NCBI RefSeq assembly: GCF_014196915.1
Contig: NZ_JACIEP010000004.1
Location: forward strand, 248,001-312,000
Length of the DNA: 64,000 bases
Origin: Dysgonomonas hofstadii
Lineage (GTDB): Bacteria; Bacteroidota; Bacteroidia; Bacteroidales; Dysgonomonadaceae
Reading direction: 5' to 3'
Shown here: in pieces, positions 34,122-43,277 of the stretch
How positions within the stretch are numbered: position 1 is the first letter of the stretch
Layout of the letters: every line of letters starts with the position of its first letter
Translations under genes and position numbers: made by a program
Notes under the pieces: model-generated
The model's database searches: none
Seen by the model: only the letters and a program-made list of their open reading frames with translations
What the model was told of the DNA's origin: nothing

Positions 34122-36545
34122 TTGATGAGATATAGGTTATTGGTATTTGTCTGTATAATAGGTTGCTGCGCATTGTTCATACAGTCGTGTAGCACAACTA
34201 AATTTGTGCCTGAAGGAGAGTATCTGTTGACCAGTGCAACAGTAAAAAGCGATAAAAAAGTGATTCCTTCATACGAGATGGAAACATACATCAAGCAAAA
34301 GCCTAACTTCAAGACATTTGCTTTATTTAAATTGCCTTTGTTTATCTACAACTTATCGGGACAAGATACTACCAAATGGGTAAACCGCACATTGAAAAAT
34401 GCCGGAGATCCTCCTGTACTGTACGATAGTACAATGCTTCATCAGTCTGTGATAGATCTGAGGCGTATGATGACAAATAAGGGATACCTGAATGCAGAAG
34501 TAATACCTCAGGTAGAACTAAAGGACAAAAAGGCAAAGATTGTTTATGATATAAGGGCCGGAGCTCCTTACCGGATAAGTGACTACAAAATAGATGTAAA
34601 TGATAGTATAATATCCAATCCCGAACTATTTCTCAGGGCATCTCGGCAAGAAAGAGGGCAACAAGAACGCATTCCTGTCAATATAGATACATTGCTCCAA
34701 TGGAATACATTGGTAAAAAAGAATGGCATATTCGACCTCGATATGCTTGATCAGGAACGGGACAGGATATCTTCTATTTTCAGACGGACAGGTTACTATG
34801 CTTTCAATAAAGAATATATCGGTTTTGAAGCCGATACTACTTTGGGCAACAATAAGGTAGACCTCGATCTTTCCATATATCCGTTTGTATTGCGGTCGCC
34901 TGACGGACATGAAATAGAAACGCCCCACAGGCGGTATGTAGTAAAAGAAGTGAACCTTTATGTCGATTATAGTCCCCTCGAAGACGGAGATATCAGCCAA
35001 TACAGGGAAACAAGCGTATATGAGCAAGGCGGATATAAAATAAAATATGGTCCGAGAGGTGAATATATAAAGCCTAATGTAATATTAAATAACTGCTATA
35101 TTGCACCCGGTACATATTATAATGAGAATCTGACATCTCTGACATATAGTGCTCTTTCGCAACTTCAGATACTGAAAAACGTGAATATCAGTTATACGGA
35201 GTTCTGGGAAAACGATTCGACAAAGCTACGTTGTATAATAACCTGTGTTCCGGACAAAAAACAAGGTATTTCAGCTGAAGTAGAGGGTACCAATTCGGGA
35301 GGATATTTTGGAGTAGGTGGCGGTATCGGGTATTTACACCGTAATGCCTTTAAAGGATCGGAGCAATTTAATGTCCGTTTAAGAGGAGCATATGAAGCTA
35401 TAACCCCGAGTTTTACCAGTTTTACTAAAAATTACTTTGAAATAGGAGGGGAAGCCTCTCTTACTTTTCCCCGGTTTATGTTTCCTTTCCTGAAAAGTGA
35501 TTTTAAAAGAAGGATACACGCTTCTACACAGTTTAATAGTAGTTATACCTTTCAGCGTAGGCCTGGTTTTTTTACACGCACGGTGTTGTCTACCGGAGTA
35601 AAATATATATGGCAGGACAGGAGGTTATCTCTCAACAGGCATATTTTTGACCTCGTAGATGTAAGTTACGTTCATTTGCCTCAAAATTCGCTGGATACAG
35701 AATTTCTTAACAGTCTGTCGGCTACAGCACGGCGTTATAGCTTTAGCGATCACTTCATATTAAGTACAGGCTATACCTTCTCCCGTTCTAATGTGACCAG
35801 TCCTGCAAGACGGAATCTTAATCAACCTATATATTCGCTGAGAGCATCTGTAGAAACTGCCGGAAATCTTCTGGCTTTGGCCGCGAAGATCGCGAATGCC
35901 AGACCCGATTCGCTAGGTTCGAAACAGGTATTCGGAACCAACTTTGCCCAATATATACGGGGTACGCTCGACTATAGTAAGACATATCAGGTGGATGAAA
36001 AAAATGCTATAGCCTGGCATGTAGGCTTTGGACTGGCATATCCTTATGGAAATTATAAGCATATTCCGATACCTATACAAAAGAGATTCTTTTCAGGAGG
36101 AGCTAATGGAGTCAGAGGATGGGCTGTGCGTGAACTGGGACCGGGCTCATATTATTTTAGAGGAACGGGTATAGAGACCGAAAAAGATAATTTTTACAAT
36201 CATTCGGGAGATATTCGTTTGGATGCCAGTATTGAATACCGGAGTAAGATATTCTGGATCGTAGAACTGGGTGCGTTTGTTGATGTTGGAAATATCTGGA
36301 CTATAAAAGAATACGAAGGTCAGGAGGGTGGTGTCTTTAAATTCGACAGATTTTATAAGGAAATAGCTGCAGCCTGGGGATTAGGGCTACGTTTCGATTT
36401 TAATTATGTCCTGATTCGTCTCGATTGCGGATGGAAGGCTTATGATCCATCGAATGATCCTGATACACGGAAGTGGCCTATCGGAAAACCGTGGAAAATA
36501 AGAAAGAATACTGCCTGGCATATTGCAGTGGGATATCCATTCTGA
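34122..36545 (+). CDS. TamL-type BamA-family outer-membrane lipoprotein
   Basis: An 807-residue protein with a lipobox (FIQSC, Cys at about 23) and then STTKFVPEGEYLLTSATVKSDKK, the typical opening of Bacteroidetes TamL. The N-terminal half contains POTRA-like modules (YRISDYKIDVNDSI, and YNENLTSLTYSALSQLQILKNVNISY). The C-terminal half is an Omp85 barrel with the VRGW-type loop motif (SGGANGVRGWAVRELGPGSY) and ends in a C-terminal Phe (WHIAVGYPF), as expected for Bam-inserted proteins. TamL replaces TamA in Bacteroidetes and works with TamB in outer-membrane biogenesis. The tamB gene that often sits next to it is absent from this locus. The gene is monocistronic. Confidence 0.85.
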   Translation: MMRYRLLVFVCIIGCCALFIQSCSTTKFVPEGEYLLTSATVKSDKKVIPSYEMETYIKQKPNFKTFALFKLPLFIYNLSGQDTTKWVNRTLKNAGDPPVLYDSTMLHQSVIDLRRMMTNKGYLNAEVIPQVELKDKKAKIVYDIRAGAPYRISDYKIDVNDSIISNPELFLRASRQERGQQERIPVNIDTLLQWNTLVKKNGIFDLDMLDQERDRISSIFRRTGYYAFNKEYIGFEADTTLGNNKVDLDLSIYPFVLRSPDGHEIETPHRRYVVKEVNLYVDYSPLEDGDISQYRETSVYEQGGYKIKYGPRGEYIKPNVILNNCYIAPGTYYNENLTSLTYSALSQLQILKNVNISYTEFWENDSTKLRCIITCVPDKKQGISAEVEGTNSGGYFGVGGGIGYLHRNAFKGSEQFNVRLRGAYEAITPSFTSFTKNYFEIGGEASLTFPRFMFPFLKSDFKRRIHASTQFNSSYTFQRRPGFFTRTVLSTGVKYIWQDRRLSLNRHIFDLVDVSYVHLPQNSLDTEFLNSLSATARRYSFSDHFILSTGYTFSRSNVTSPARRNLNQPIYSLRASVETAGNLLALAAKIANARPDSLGSKQVFGTNFAQYIRGTLDYSKTYQVDEKNAIAWHVGFGLAYPYGNYKHIPIPIQKRFFSGGANGVRGWAVRELGPGSYYFRGTGIETEKDNFYNHSGDIRLDASIEYRSKIFWIVELGAFVDVGNIWTIKEYEGQEGGVFKFDRFYKEIAAAWGLGLRFDFNYVLIRLDCGWKAYDPSNDPDTRKWPIGKPWKIRKNTAWHIAVGYPF

Positions 36546-36568
36546 TGTAACGGCTGATTGATATAAAG

Positions 36569-36601
36569 AAAGCCCTCCAAACTTAATTGGAGGGCTTTTT
36601 T
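36569..36601 (+). terminator. Rho-independent terminator after tamL
   Basis: A 12-bp GC-rich stem (AAAGCCCTCCAA at 36569-36580, complement at 36587-36598) is followed by a T run. It may also terminate the convergent efflux operon on the minus strand, whose stop is 50 bases away. Confidence 0.9.
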
Positions 36602-36650
36602 GCTCTTTGTAAATCAGAGCTTTCTTATAAATGTGTTTATAGATTGTTTT

Positions 36651-38045
36651 TTACTCGGTACCACCTCCAAGAGCTTTGTAAAGATTTACAGAAGCTTGTA
36701 GTTGTTCGAGCTTATCGCTTACTTGATCTAACCTTGCCTGTAGCAGATTTTGCTGAGCAGTTATAACTTCAAGGTAATTAGCCTCACCTGCATTCAACAA
36801 TTCTTTTGTATCACTTACAGCCAGAGTGAGAGATTCTACCTGTCTGCTTCTTACATCATTCTTGCTCAAAGATGATTCATAGGTATAGATAATATCGGAA
36901 ACTTCTGTTGCTGCAGTAAGGATAGTTTTCTCGAATGTAAGCAATGCTGCCTGTTCTTCGGCTTTGGCTACCTTCAATTGTGTGATTAATTGCTTCTTGG
37001 CAAATATCGGTTGCATGATACTTCCGACTATGCTTGCGGCAAGATTTTCTGGTTTGAACAATGTACCGGCATAACCAAGAGACGCGCTGGTGATATTGAT
37101 AGAAGGGTAGAAGCTTGCACGTGCTGCATTCGTTAATTCGAAAGTTGAACGGAATGATAGTTCAGCTTGTACAACATCCGGACGTTTTGCTAACATCTGG
37201 ATAGGAAGCCCGTACTTTAATTCTGTTGGTACATCTTGTTCCTTGATTGTTGTTCGTAAGACAGAGCCTGGTTTACGGCCTAGCATAAGGCAGATACTGT
37301 TCTCTAACTGACGGATATTGCTTTCAAGATCGGGAATAGATACCTGTGCCGAATAAAGAGTCGCTTTCATTTGTTCGACCGCAGCCCTGTTTTGAAATCC
37401 GGCTTCTTTCAGGTCTTCCATTGCGTCTACACTTTCCTGCATCAATCCTATCATTTCTCTTGTAACACGTAGTTGTTCGTCGAGGGACAAGATTGTATAA
37501 TAGGTATTGGCAATATTAGCGATCAGAGAGGTTTGTACGAGATTTCTTCCTGCATAGCTATTAAGCATATCAGCAAATTTTGCTCGCGATTGGCGGTTGA
37601 GTTTTCCCCATACGTCTAATTCCCAGCTTGCTGTGATTCCCACCATATACTCTGTGTTACCGTATCCGAGTTCTTTCACCCTGCCATTTGGGCTCACACT
37701 ATATCTGTTATGTGTAGCGTTAGCTCCTAAAGCCAGGCTTGGAAAATATGCGGCACGGGCCATTCCTAACGCAGCTTCAGCTTGTTTGATGCGTTCGTTA
37801 GTTATTGCCATGTCGTAACTATTATTCAATCCTTCGTCAATAAGGGATTGTAGAATAGGATCGGAAAAATACTCACGCCATGGTATATTGGCAATAGACG
37901 TAGTGTCGGTAGGGTTCATGTCCCTGAACAATCCTTCGGCATCTACCTCAGGTGCTTTGTATTTGTTTACTACCTGACAGGATGAGAGTCCTATTGAGAG
38001 TATTACCCCCAATAGAACGATCCATTTTATATTGATTTTATTCAT
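36651..38045 (-). CDS. TolC-family outer-membrane efflux lipoprotein (OprM-like)
   Basis: The outer-membrane channel of an RND pump, 464 residues, full length. The lipobox LSSC (Cys at about 23) makes it a lipoprotein like OprM/CusC. Two outer-membrane factor repeats are seen: the first around WREYFSDPILQSLIDEGLNNSYDMAITNERIKQAEAALGMARAAYFP, the second around LPIQMLAKRPDVVQAELSFRSTFELTNAARASFYPSINI. It is the last gene of the marR-adaptor-pump-channel operon and begins 2 bases after the pump stop codon. The complete set means this pump has its own dedicated channel. Confidence 0.93.
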   Translation of the reverse strand: MNKINIKWIVLLGVILSIGLSSCQVVNKYKAPEVDAEGLFRDMNPTDTTSIANIPWREYFSDPILQSLIDEGLNNSYDMAITNERIKQAEAALGMARAAYFPSLALGANATHNRYSVSPNGRVKELGYGNTEYMVGITASWELDVWGKLNRQSRAKFADMLNSYAGRNLVQTSLIANIANTYYTILSLDEQLRVTREMIGLMQESVDAMEDLKEAGFQNRAAVEQMKATLYSAQVSIPDLESNIRQLENSICLMLGRKPGSVLRTTIKEQDVPTELKYGLPIQMLAKRPDVVQAELSFRSTFELTNAARASFYPSINITSASLGYAGTLFKPENLAASIVGSIMQPIFAKKQLITQLKVAKAEEQAALLTFEKTILTAATEVSDIIYTYESSLSKNDVRSRQVESLTLAVSDTKELLNAGEANYLEVITAQQNLLQARLDQVSDKLEQLQASVNLYKALGGGTE

Positions 38046-38047
38046 AA

Positions 38048-41000
38048 TTATTTTCCTTTATTTATTAACTCGTCATTAGAGTTTACCATTCCCGATTTAC
38101 TGAATTTATCCTGAATAGACTGGAATATGATGTAAAGTGAAGGAATAACCAATACTCCTATCATTGTACCTATAAACATACCTCCGATGGCACTGATACC
38201 GATAGAACGGTTACCGATGGCACCTGCTCCCGATGCAACAAACAATGGGAATAGTCCGGCGATAAAGGCAAATGATGTCATCAGGATCGGACGTAGACGG
38301 GCAACAGCTCCGTTTACGGCTGCTTCTACAATGCTCATGCCTTGTTGACGTCGCTGAACAGCATATTCCACAATAAGGATGGCATTCTTGGCCAACAACC
38401 CGATGAGCATGATCATCGATATCTGTACATAGATATTGTTTACAATACCCTGCGATACTCCGAATATCATCAGGAAGATGAATACGCCGGCCAAACCTAC
38501 AGGTAATGAGAAGATAACGGCAAGTGGTATGATATAACTTTCGTACAGCGCACATAATAACAGATAAACGAAGATAAGACAGATACCGAATATCAGGACA
38601 GTCTGGCTTCCGCTGGTTGCTTCTTCACGGGTCATACCTTCATATTCATAGCTGTAACCATCAGGGAAGATCGTTTTATCCTGGTACATCTCCTGTATCA
38701 CATTCAGTACATCTCCTGAACTATATCCGCTCAGCATATTAGGAACAATAGTTACGTCCATAGACTGGAACATATTGAAACGGTTAAGGGTAGGAGGAGC
38801 AGTTATATCTGTTATATGTATAAATTCTGTAACAGGAGCCATCTCGCCCGATGATGTTTGTACAAATATCCCGTTCAGGTCATCCAATGTCTTTCTGTAT
38901 TCAGGCGAAGCCTGAACCATTACACGGAATTGCTTTCCGTACAGGTTAAAGTTAGAAATATACGAGCTACCTACATTGATTTGTAGCGTTTGCATTACCT
39001 CACTCAACGTAAGTCCGGCAGCTTTTATCTTAGGAATATCTGCTTCCAGAAGCTTTTGAGGGAAATTAGGGTTGAAGTTGGTCATCGCCATCATAATCTC
39101 TTTACGCTGATTCAGCTTAGATACGAAATTTGTGGTGATATCGTAGAATTTATTAATATCTCCACCCATCCTGTCTTGTAGCTGTAATGATACGGTAGCA
39201 CCAAGACCAAACCCTTGCAGTGTAGGGAAGGCGGTAAAGAAGAATGTGGCATCTTTGATATGTTTCGTCCTTTCTGTCAGCATAGCTGTAATCTCGTCGG
39301 TAGAGTGTTTCCGGTCACCCCAAGAATCCATTTTTATGATTACAGTACCATATGAACTACCGATACCAGCCATGAAGCTAACTCCGGTAATATTCGTTAC
39401 TGTTTTTACTCCTTCAATACTATTTGCTATATCTATCACCTGGCTGACAACAGAGTCGGTTCTTTCTAATGATGCTCCGGCAGGCAGTGTTATAATACCG
39501 AATGCAGCACCACTATCCTCATTCGGAACGAAACCGGTAGGTAAGAATTTCATTAATCCGAATAAGATAACCGATGATACGAGTATTATTGCTACTGTGA
39601 TCCATCTGTGTCCGCGTCTGCCAAGGAAATGCAGTGATTTTTTGTATTTCTGCGTAGCACTGTTGAAAGTCATATTGAAGTAATAATAGAACTTCTGTAT
39701 GAAATTTTTCTTCTTATGTTCCTCATCATGTGCTTTTAGAAACAGGGCGCATAAGGCCGGACTCAATGTCAAAGCATTTACCGCCGAAATAAGAATGGAT
39801 ATTGCCAGCGTAAGTCCAAACTGTTTATAGAAAACACCTGTTGTACCCCCTATAAAGCTGACTGGAATAAACACGGCCGACATTACCAGTGTGATGGATA
39901 CGATAGCAGGCGCAATTTCTTTCATGGCTGTCATTGTCGCCACTTTCGGATCTTTCTCCCCGGCATCGAGCTGGGCATGGACGGCCTCGACGACGACTAT
40001 GGCGTCGTCCACCACAATACCAATGGCGAGTACCAAAGCAAACAATGTGAGCAAGTTGATGGAGAATCCGAACACCTGCAGGAAGAAGAACGTACCGATA
40101 ATAGCAACCGGAACAGCAACTGCCGGAATAATTGTAGAACGTATATCCTGCAGGAATACGAACACAACAATAAATACCAGAACAAAAGCTTCGAGCAATG
40201 TGTGAATTACCTTTTCGATAGAAGCGTTAAGGAATTCACTGGAGTCCATCATATAAGAGATCTTCACACCATCGGGGAAAGATTTCTCAGCTTCTTGTAA
40301 TACCGCTTTCACATTGTTGATAACTTCAGACGCATTTGATCCGGCAGTCTGACTGATTGACATAAATACGGCATCTTTTTTATCAGTCTGCGATACAACT
40401 GTATAGTTGAGGGCACCTAATTCGACATCAGCTACGTCTTTTACTCTCAATATCTGCCCGTCCTGAGAGCGGATAATAATATTAGCAAACTCCTCGGCCG
40501 TTTTTAGTCGTCCTGTAAATTTGAGGTTGAATTGGAATGACTGGCCGCTGTTTTGCCCTAATTCACCCGGTGCAGCTTCGATATTCTGGTCTGTTAAAGC
40601 TCCGATGATTTCTTGCGCAGAGATTTTGTATGAAGCCATTACATCTGGCTTTAGCCATATACGCATAGAATAGTCCCTGGCTCCGTAAACTCCGGCTTCA
40701 CCAACCCCATATACACGTTTTACCTGCGGTAAGATATTGATATTGGCGTAGTTCTGAAGGAACTTACCATCATAATCAGGGTTATCCGTTGTTAATGTAA
40801 AACCGAGTATCGTACTGTTCTGTTGTTTTGCCACAGTTACCCCGATCTGTGTTACTTCCTGAGGTAATAATGGTGTAGCCCGGGCTACGAGGTTCTGAAC
40901 ATTAACGGCTGCAATATCGGGATTTGTTCCATTTTTAAAGAATACTCTGATCTGGGCCATACCATTGTTCATAGCTGACGAAGTCATATATGTCATCCCT

Positions 41001-41218
41001 TCTACTCCGTTTATCTGTTCTTCGAGGGGGATTACAACACTGTTCATTACCACATCCGCGTTAGCACCCGGATAGGTAGCAGAAACCTGTACTGTCGGAG
41101 GCGCAATATCCGGATACTGCTCGATGGGCAGCGTAGCCAAACCGATAATACCCAATACAACGATGATGATTGAGATTACGGTAGACAATACGGGTCTTTC
41201 TATAAATGTTTTTAACAT
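38048..41218 (-). CDS. RND multidrug efflux pump, HAE1 family (AcrB-like)
   Basis: The inner-membrane proton-driven pump, 1056 residues, the usual length. Twelve membrane helices surround two large periplasmic loops. The proton-relay residues are intact: the Asp pair in TM4 (GIVVDDAIVVVEAV) and Lys in TM10 (MLIGLLAKNAILIVEYA). The N-terminus (MLKTFIERPVLSTVISIIIVVLGIIGLATLPIEQYPDIAPPTV) is typical of HAE1 hydrophobic/amphiphilic exporters, not of heavy-metal pumps. It follows the adaptor gene by 33 bases. Substrates (drugs, bile salts, detergents) are inferred from the family. Confidence 0.95.
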   Translation of the reverse strand: MLKTFIERPVLSTVISIIIVVLGIIGLATLPIEQYPDIAPPTVQVSATYPGANADVVMNSVVIPLEEQINGVEGMTYMTSSAMNNGMAQIRVFFKNGTNPDIAAVNVQNLVARATPLLPQEVTQIGVTVAKQQNSTILGFTLTTDNPDYDGKFLQNYANINILPQVKRVYGVGEAGVYGARDYSMRIWLKPDVMASYKISAQEIIGALTDQNIEAAPGELGQNSGQSFQFNLKFTGRLKTAEEFANIIIRSQDGQILRVKDVADVELGALNYTVVSQTDKKDAVFMSISQTAGSNASEVINNVKAVLQEAEKSFPDGVKISYMMDSSEFLNASIEKVIHTLLEAFVLVFIVVFVFLQDIRSTIIPAVAVPVAIIGTFFFLQVFGFSINLLTLFALVLAIGIVVDDAIVVVEAVHAQLDAGEKDPKVATMTAMKEIAPAIVSITLVMSAVFIPVSFIGGTTGVFYKQFGLTLAISILISAVNALTLSPALCALFLKAHDEEHKKKNFIQKFYYYFNMTFNSATQKYKKSLHFLGRRGHRWITVAIILVSSVILFGLMKFLPTGFVPNEDSGAAFGIITLPAGASLERTDSVVSQVIDIANSIEGVKTVTNITGVSFMAGIGSSYGTVIIKMDSWGDRKHSTDEITAMLTERTKHIKDATFFFTAFPTLQGFGLGATVSLQLQDRMGGDINKFYDITTNFVSKLNQRKEIMMAMTNFNPNFPQKLLEADIPKIKAAGLTLSEVMQTLQINVGSSYISNFNLYGKQFRVMVQASPEYRKTLDDLNGIFVQTSSGEMAPVTEFIHITDITAPPTLNRFNMFQSMDVTIVPNMLSGYSSGDVLNVIQEMYQDKTIFPDGYSYEYEGMTREEATSGSQTVLIFGICLIFVYLLLCALYESYIIPLAVIFSLPVGLAGVFIFLMIFGVSQGIVNNIYVQISMIMLIGLLAKNAILIVEYAVQRRQQGMSIVEAAVNGAVARLRPILMTSFAFIAGLFPLFVASGAGAIGNRSIGISAIGGMFIGTMIGVLVIPSLYIIFQSIQDKFSKSGMVNSNDELINKGK

Positions 41219-41251
41219 TATATTCTATATTTTTTGTTTAATAACTAAACC

Positions 41252-42364
41252 TTATTTTACTATAATTTTCTTACCGTTAGAAAGAGTGATAATACCATCT
41301 TCAACAATCCGGTCTCCGGCTTTAAGCCCATTTGTAACAACATAACTTTGTCCATCAGGTGTAGGTGTTACAGTAATCATAGTGCTAACAACAGAATCTC
41401 CTTGTACCTTGTATACAAGGAATTTATCTTGTCGTGTATATGTAGCTTTCTGAGGGATCAGCAATGCGTTATCAATATGTTTAGGAATAGAGATTTTGCC
41501 ACTGAATCCACTTTTCAGGATGCCTTGCTTGTTCGGAAAATCTGCCCGGAAATTTACTGTACCTGTTGTCACGTTGACTTGTCCGGTTACAGTTTTTATT
41601 TTTCCTTTTTCAGGATAAATGGTACCATCAGCCATAATAAGTGTAACTTCAGGAAGATTATTTATTTTTTCGGCCTGGGTCTTACCTTCAAGTCCGTCAA
41701 GCATACTTACCAACTCTTTTTCATTTATAGAGAAATAAACGAATACGTTGCTTGTGCTTGATACTGTAGTAAGTGTATTATTTGAGTTCACCAGGCTTCC
41801 CAAACGGTAAGGTATTGAACCTACAACTCCATCTACAGGACTTGATACATTCGTCCAGCCTAATGTCGCATTCGCATTAGCCAAAGTGGCTTTTGCTTGT
41901 GCCAGTGTAGCCAGGGCTGTCTGATATGAGTTCTCGTAAGTGTTTAATTGAGTTACGCTTACGATACCTTTATCTGCAAGTGGGCGAATCCTGTCGACAT
42001 TCAGTTTTGCAGTGTTCACCTGAGCCTGTGCACTTTCTATTGCTGCTTTAGCCGTATTTACGGTTTGCTCAGACGATGGTGAATTAATTTTAAACAGAAT
42101 CTGTCCTTTTCTCACAACAGAACCTTCATCTACATAAATAGCATCGATAAAACCATCGATACGTGGTCTTATCTCTATATCTTCCTGACCTTTGATAGTC
42201 ACTGGGTATACATTTTCCAATTGTACATCCTGCTCACTTAACACCTGCGTAGGATATTCCTGAGGTGAGGTGTCTTGCTGACCAAAAGGATTGGCGTTCT
42301 TGTTCCCACAAGAGGTCATAACCACAAGAGCTGTTGCTCCTAAAACAATCTTCTTTACATTCAT
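41252..42364 (-). CDS. RND efflux periplasmic adaptor lipoprotein (AcrA-like)
   Basis: A membrane fusion protein of 370 residues linking pump and channel. The lipobox MTSC (Cys at about 19) anchors it to the inner membrane. A lipoyl/barrel-sandwich half-motif (VRPRIDGFIDAIYVDEGSVVRKGQILFKI-like, about 65-95) is followed by an alpha-hairpin (SPSSEQTVNTAKAAIESAQAQVNTAKLNVDRI) and the second lipoyl half (TNVSSPVDGVVGSIPYRLGSLV). Beta-barrel and membrane-proximal domains complete it. It lies 15 bases after the marR stop and 33 before the pump, so all four genes are in one operon. Confidence 0.93.
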   Translation of the reverse strand: MNVKKIVLGATALVVMTSCGNKNANPFGQQDTSPQEYPTQVLSEQDVQLENVYPVTIKGQEDIEIRPRIDGFIDAIYVDEGSVVRKGQILFKINSPSSEQTVNTAKAAIESAQAQVNTAKLNVDRIRPLADKGIVSVTQLNTYENSYQTALATLAQAKATLANANATLGWTNVSSPVDGVVGSIPYRLGSLVNSNNTLTTVSSTSNVFVYFSINEKELVSMLDGLEGKTQAEKINNLPEVTLIMADGTIYPEKGKIKTVTGQVNVTTGTVNFRADFPNKQGILKSGFSGKISIPKHIDNALLIPQKATYTRQDKFLVYKVQGDSVVSTMITVTPTPDGQSYVVTNGLKAGDRIVEDGIITLSNGKKIIVK

Positions 42365-42379
42365 AAACTTAAAAATTAT

Positions 42380-42850
42380 TTAGTTGTTGTTTATTTTGCT
42401 TAATCTATCCATTTCGCCTAATAATATTTGAAGCTGGACTACCAGTGCATCTTTATCAATGTTCTTGAATAACAGTTCCTGGCCTTCTTTAACTTTTGTC
42501 ATGGCTTTGGAAAAGAGTTCGGCTCCGGCTTCTGTAACTTCTACAATCCGGGCTCTGGTGTCGATAACGCTTTCTCTCCGGCTTATCAATCCTTTCTTCT
42601 CTAAGTTCCGTAAAATAGTAGAGGTGGTCATGGGATCAATTTCTGTTTCCTGAGATAAAACAATTTGAGTAGCTTCCATGTTCTGACAAGACATATGATA
42701 TATAGCACCAAGTAATTCCAGCTGAGTTCCGGTGAGCCCGTATTCGTCTAGCAGTCTGAGCTTGCCTCTTTGCCAATACTTGGAAATCCTCCATATCAGA
42801 TAGCCTACATCTTCATAAGGATTGCCTAATTTGTTACATTTTACATCCAT
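42380..42850 (-). CDS. MarR family transcriptional regulator of the efflux operon
   Basis: A 156-residue winged-helix repressor. The recognition helix region is ATQIVLSQETEIDPMTTSTILRNLEKKGLISR and the wing is RESVIDTRARIVEVTEAGAELF, both typical of MarR. It is the first gene of the efflux operon. On its promoter the -7 element is immediately flanked by the palindrome ATAAGT-GT-ACTTAT, so autorepression with release by a pump substrate is the obvious model. The ligand cannot be predicted. Two further palindromes with the same AAGTG core lie upstream. Confidence 0.9.
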   Translation of the reverse strand: MDVKCNKLGNPYEDVGYLIWRISKYWQRGKLRLLDEYGLTGTQLELLGAIYHMSCQNMEATQIVLSQETEIDPMTTSTILRNLEKKGLISRRESVIDTRARIVEVTEAGAELFSKAMTKVKEGQELLFKNIDKDALVVQLQILLGEMDRLSKINNN

Positions 42851-42873
42851 TATTAATTTGTTTAATTTGGGTG

Positions 42874-42902
42874 CAAATATAATAAGTGTACTTATAATAA
42901 GT
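42874..42902 (-). promoter_or_regulatory. marR operon promoter overlapped by a putative MarR operator
   Basis: Minus-strand TATATTTG (42874-42881) is a perfect -7 element 24 bases before the marR start. Directly upstream, at 42882-42895, is the inverted repeat ATAAGT-GT-ACTTAT, with a further ATAAGT half-site at 42897-42902. A dimer bound here would sit between the -33 and -7 positions. The sequence is seen directly; the operator role is inferred. Confidence 0.6.
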
Positions 42903-42947
42903 AGATTTTATTTTCATTAAAAGTTAGCTTTTTAACTTTTTTTGCAT

Positions 42948-42975
42948 AAATAAGTGAACAGTCGTTCACTTATTT
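42948..42975. promoter_or_regulatory. Perfect 12-bp inverted repeat upstream of marR
   Basis: AAATAAGTGAAC (42948-42959) and its exact complement (42964-42975) are separated by AGTC. The length and layout fit a regulator operator. It shares the half-site AATAAGTG with the promoter-proximal site at 42881-42888. A third palindrome with this core, AAGTGT-TT-ACACTT, lies at 43051-43064. No other gene in the 427-base gap 42851-43277 accounts for these. Confidence 0.65.
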
Positions 42976-43213
42976 GCATTTGTTAATTTTTTTGTAAGAA
43001 AATCTTTGGTTTATACTCTTCTCCAGAGAATTATTAACCTGATAGTATGTAAGTGTTTACACTTTTTGTTGCTGCTTCACATTTTTTCGGGCTGTGATAT
43101 GAGACTAATTATTTAATTATTCCATTGTGATTATATTAATAAAAAGAAGACCACTCTCTTTTAATAAAAATACAAAGGAATAGCTTTTTTTATAAATATT
43201 GTTCTTTTTAATG

Positions 43214-43250
43214 AAAAAAAACAGTCGGATTTTTATAATCCGACTGTTTT
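43214..43250 (-). terminator. Rho-independent terminator of the phosphohexomutase gene
   Basis: A 14-bp perfect stem (43218-43231 with 43237-43250, core CAGTCGGATT) is followed on the minus strand by a run of T. It lies 28 bases after the stop codon. Confidence 0.9.
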
Positions 43251-43277
43251 CGTATATATGTGAATTTATTGATCCTT

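Noticed and set aside
42919-42940. AAAAGTTA/TAACTTTT hairpin with T run as a plus-strand terminator
   Set aside because: Nothing is transcribed toward it on the plus strand; in an AT-rich regulatory gap it is probably incidental.
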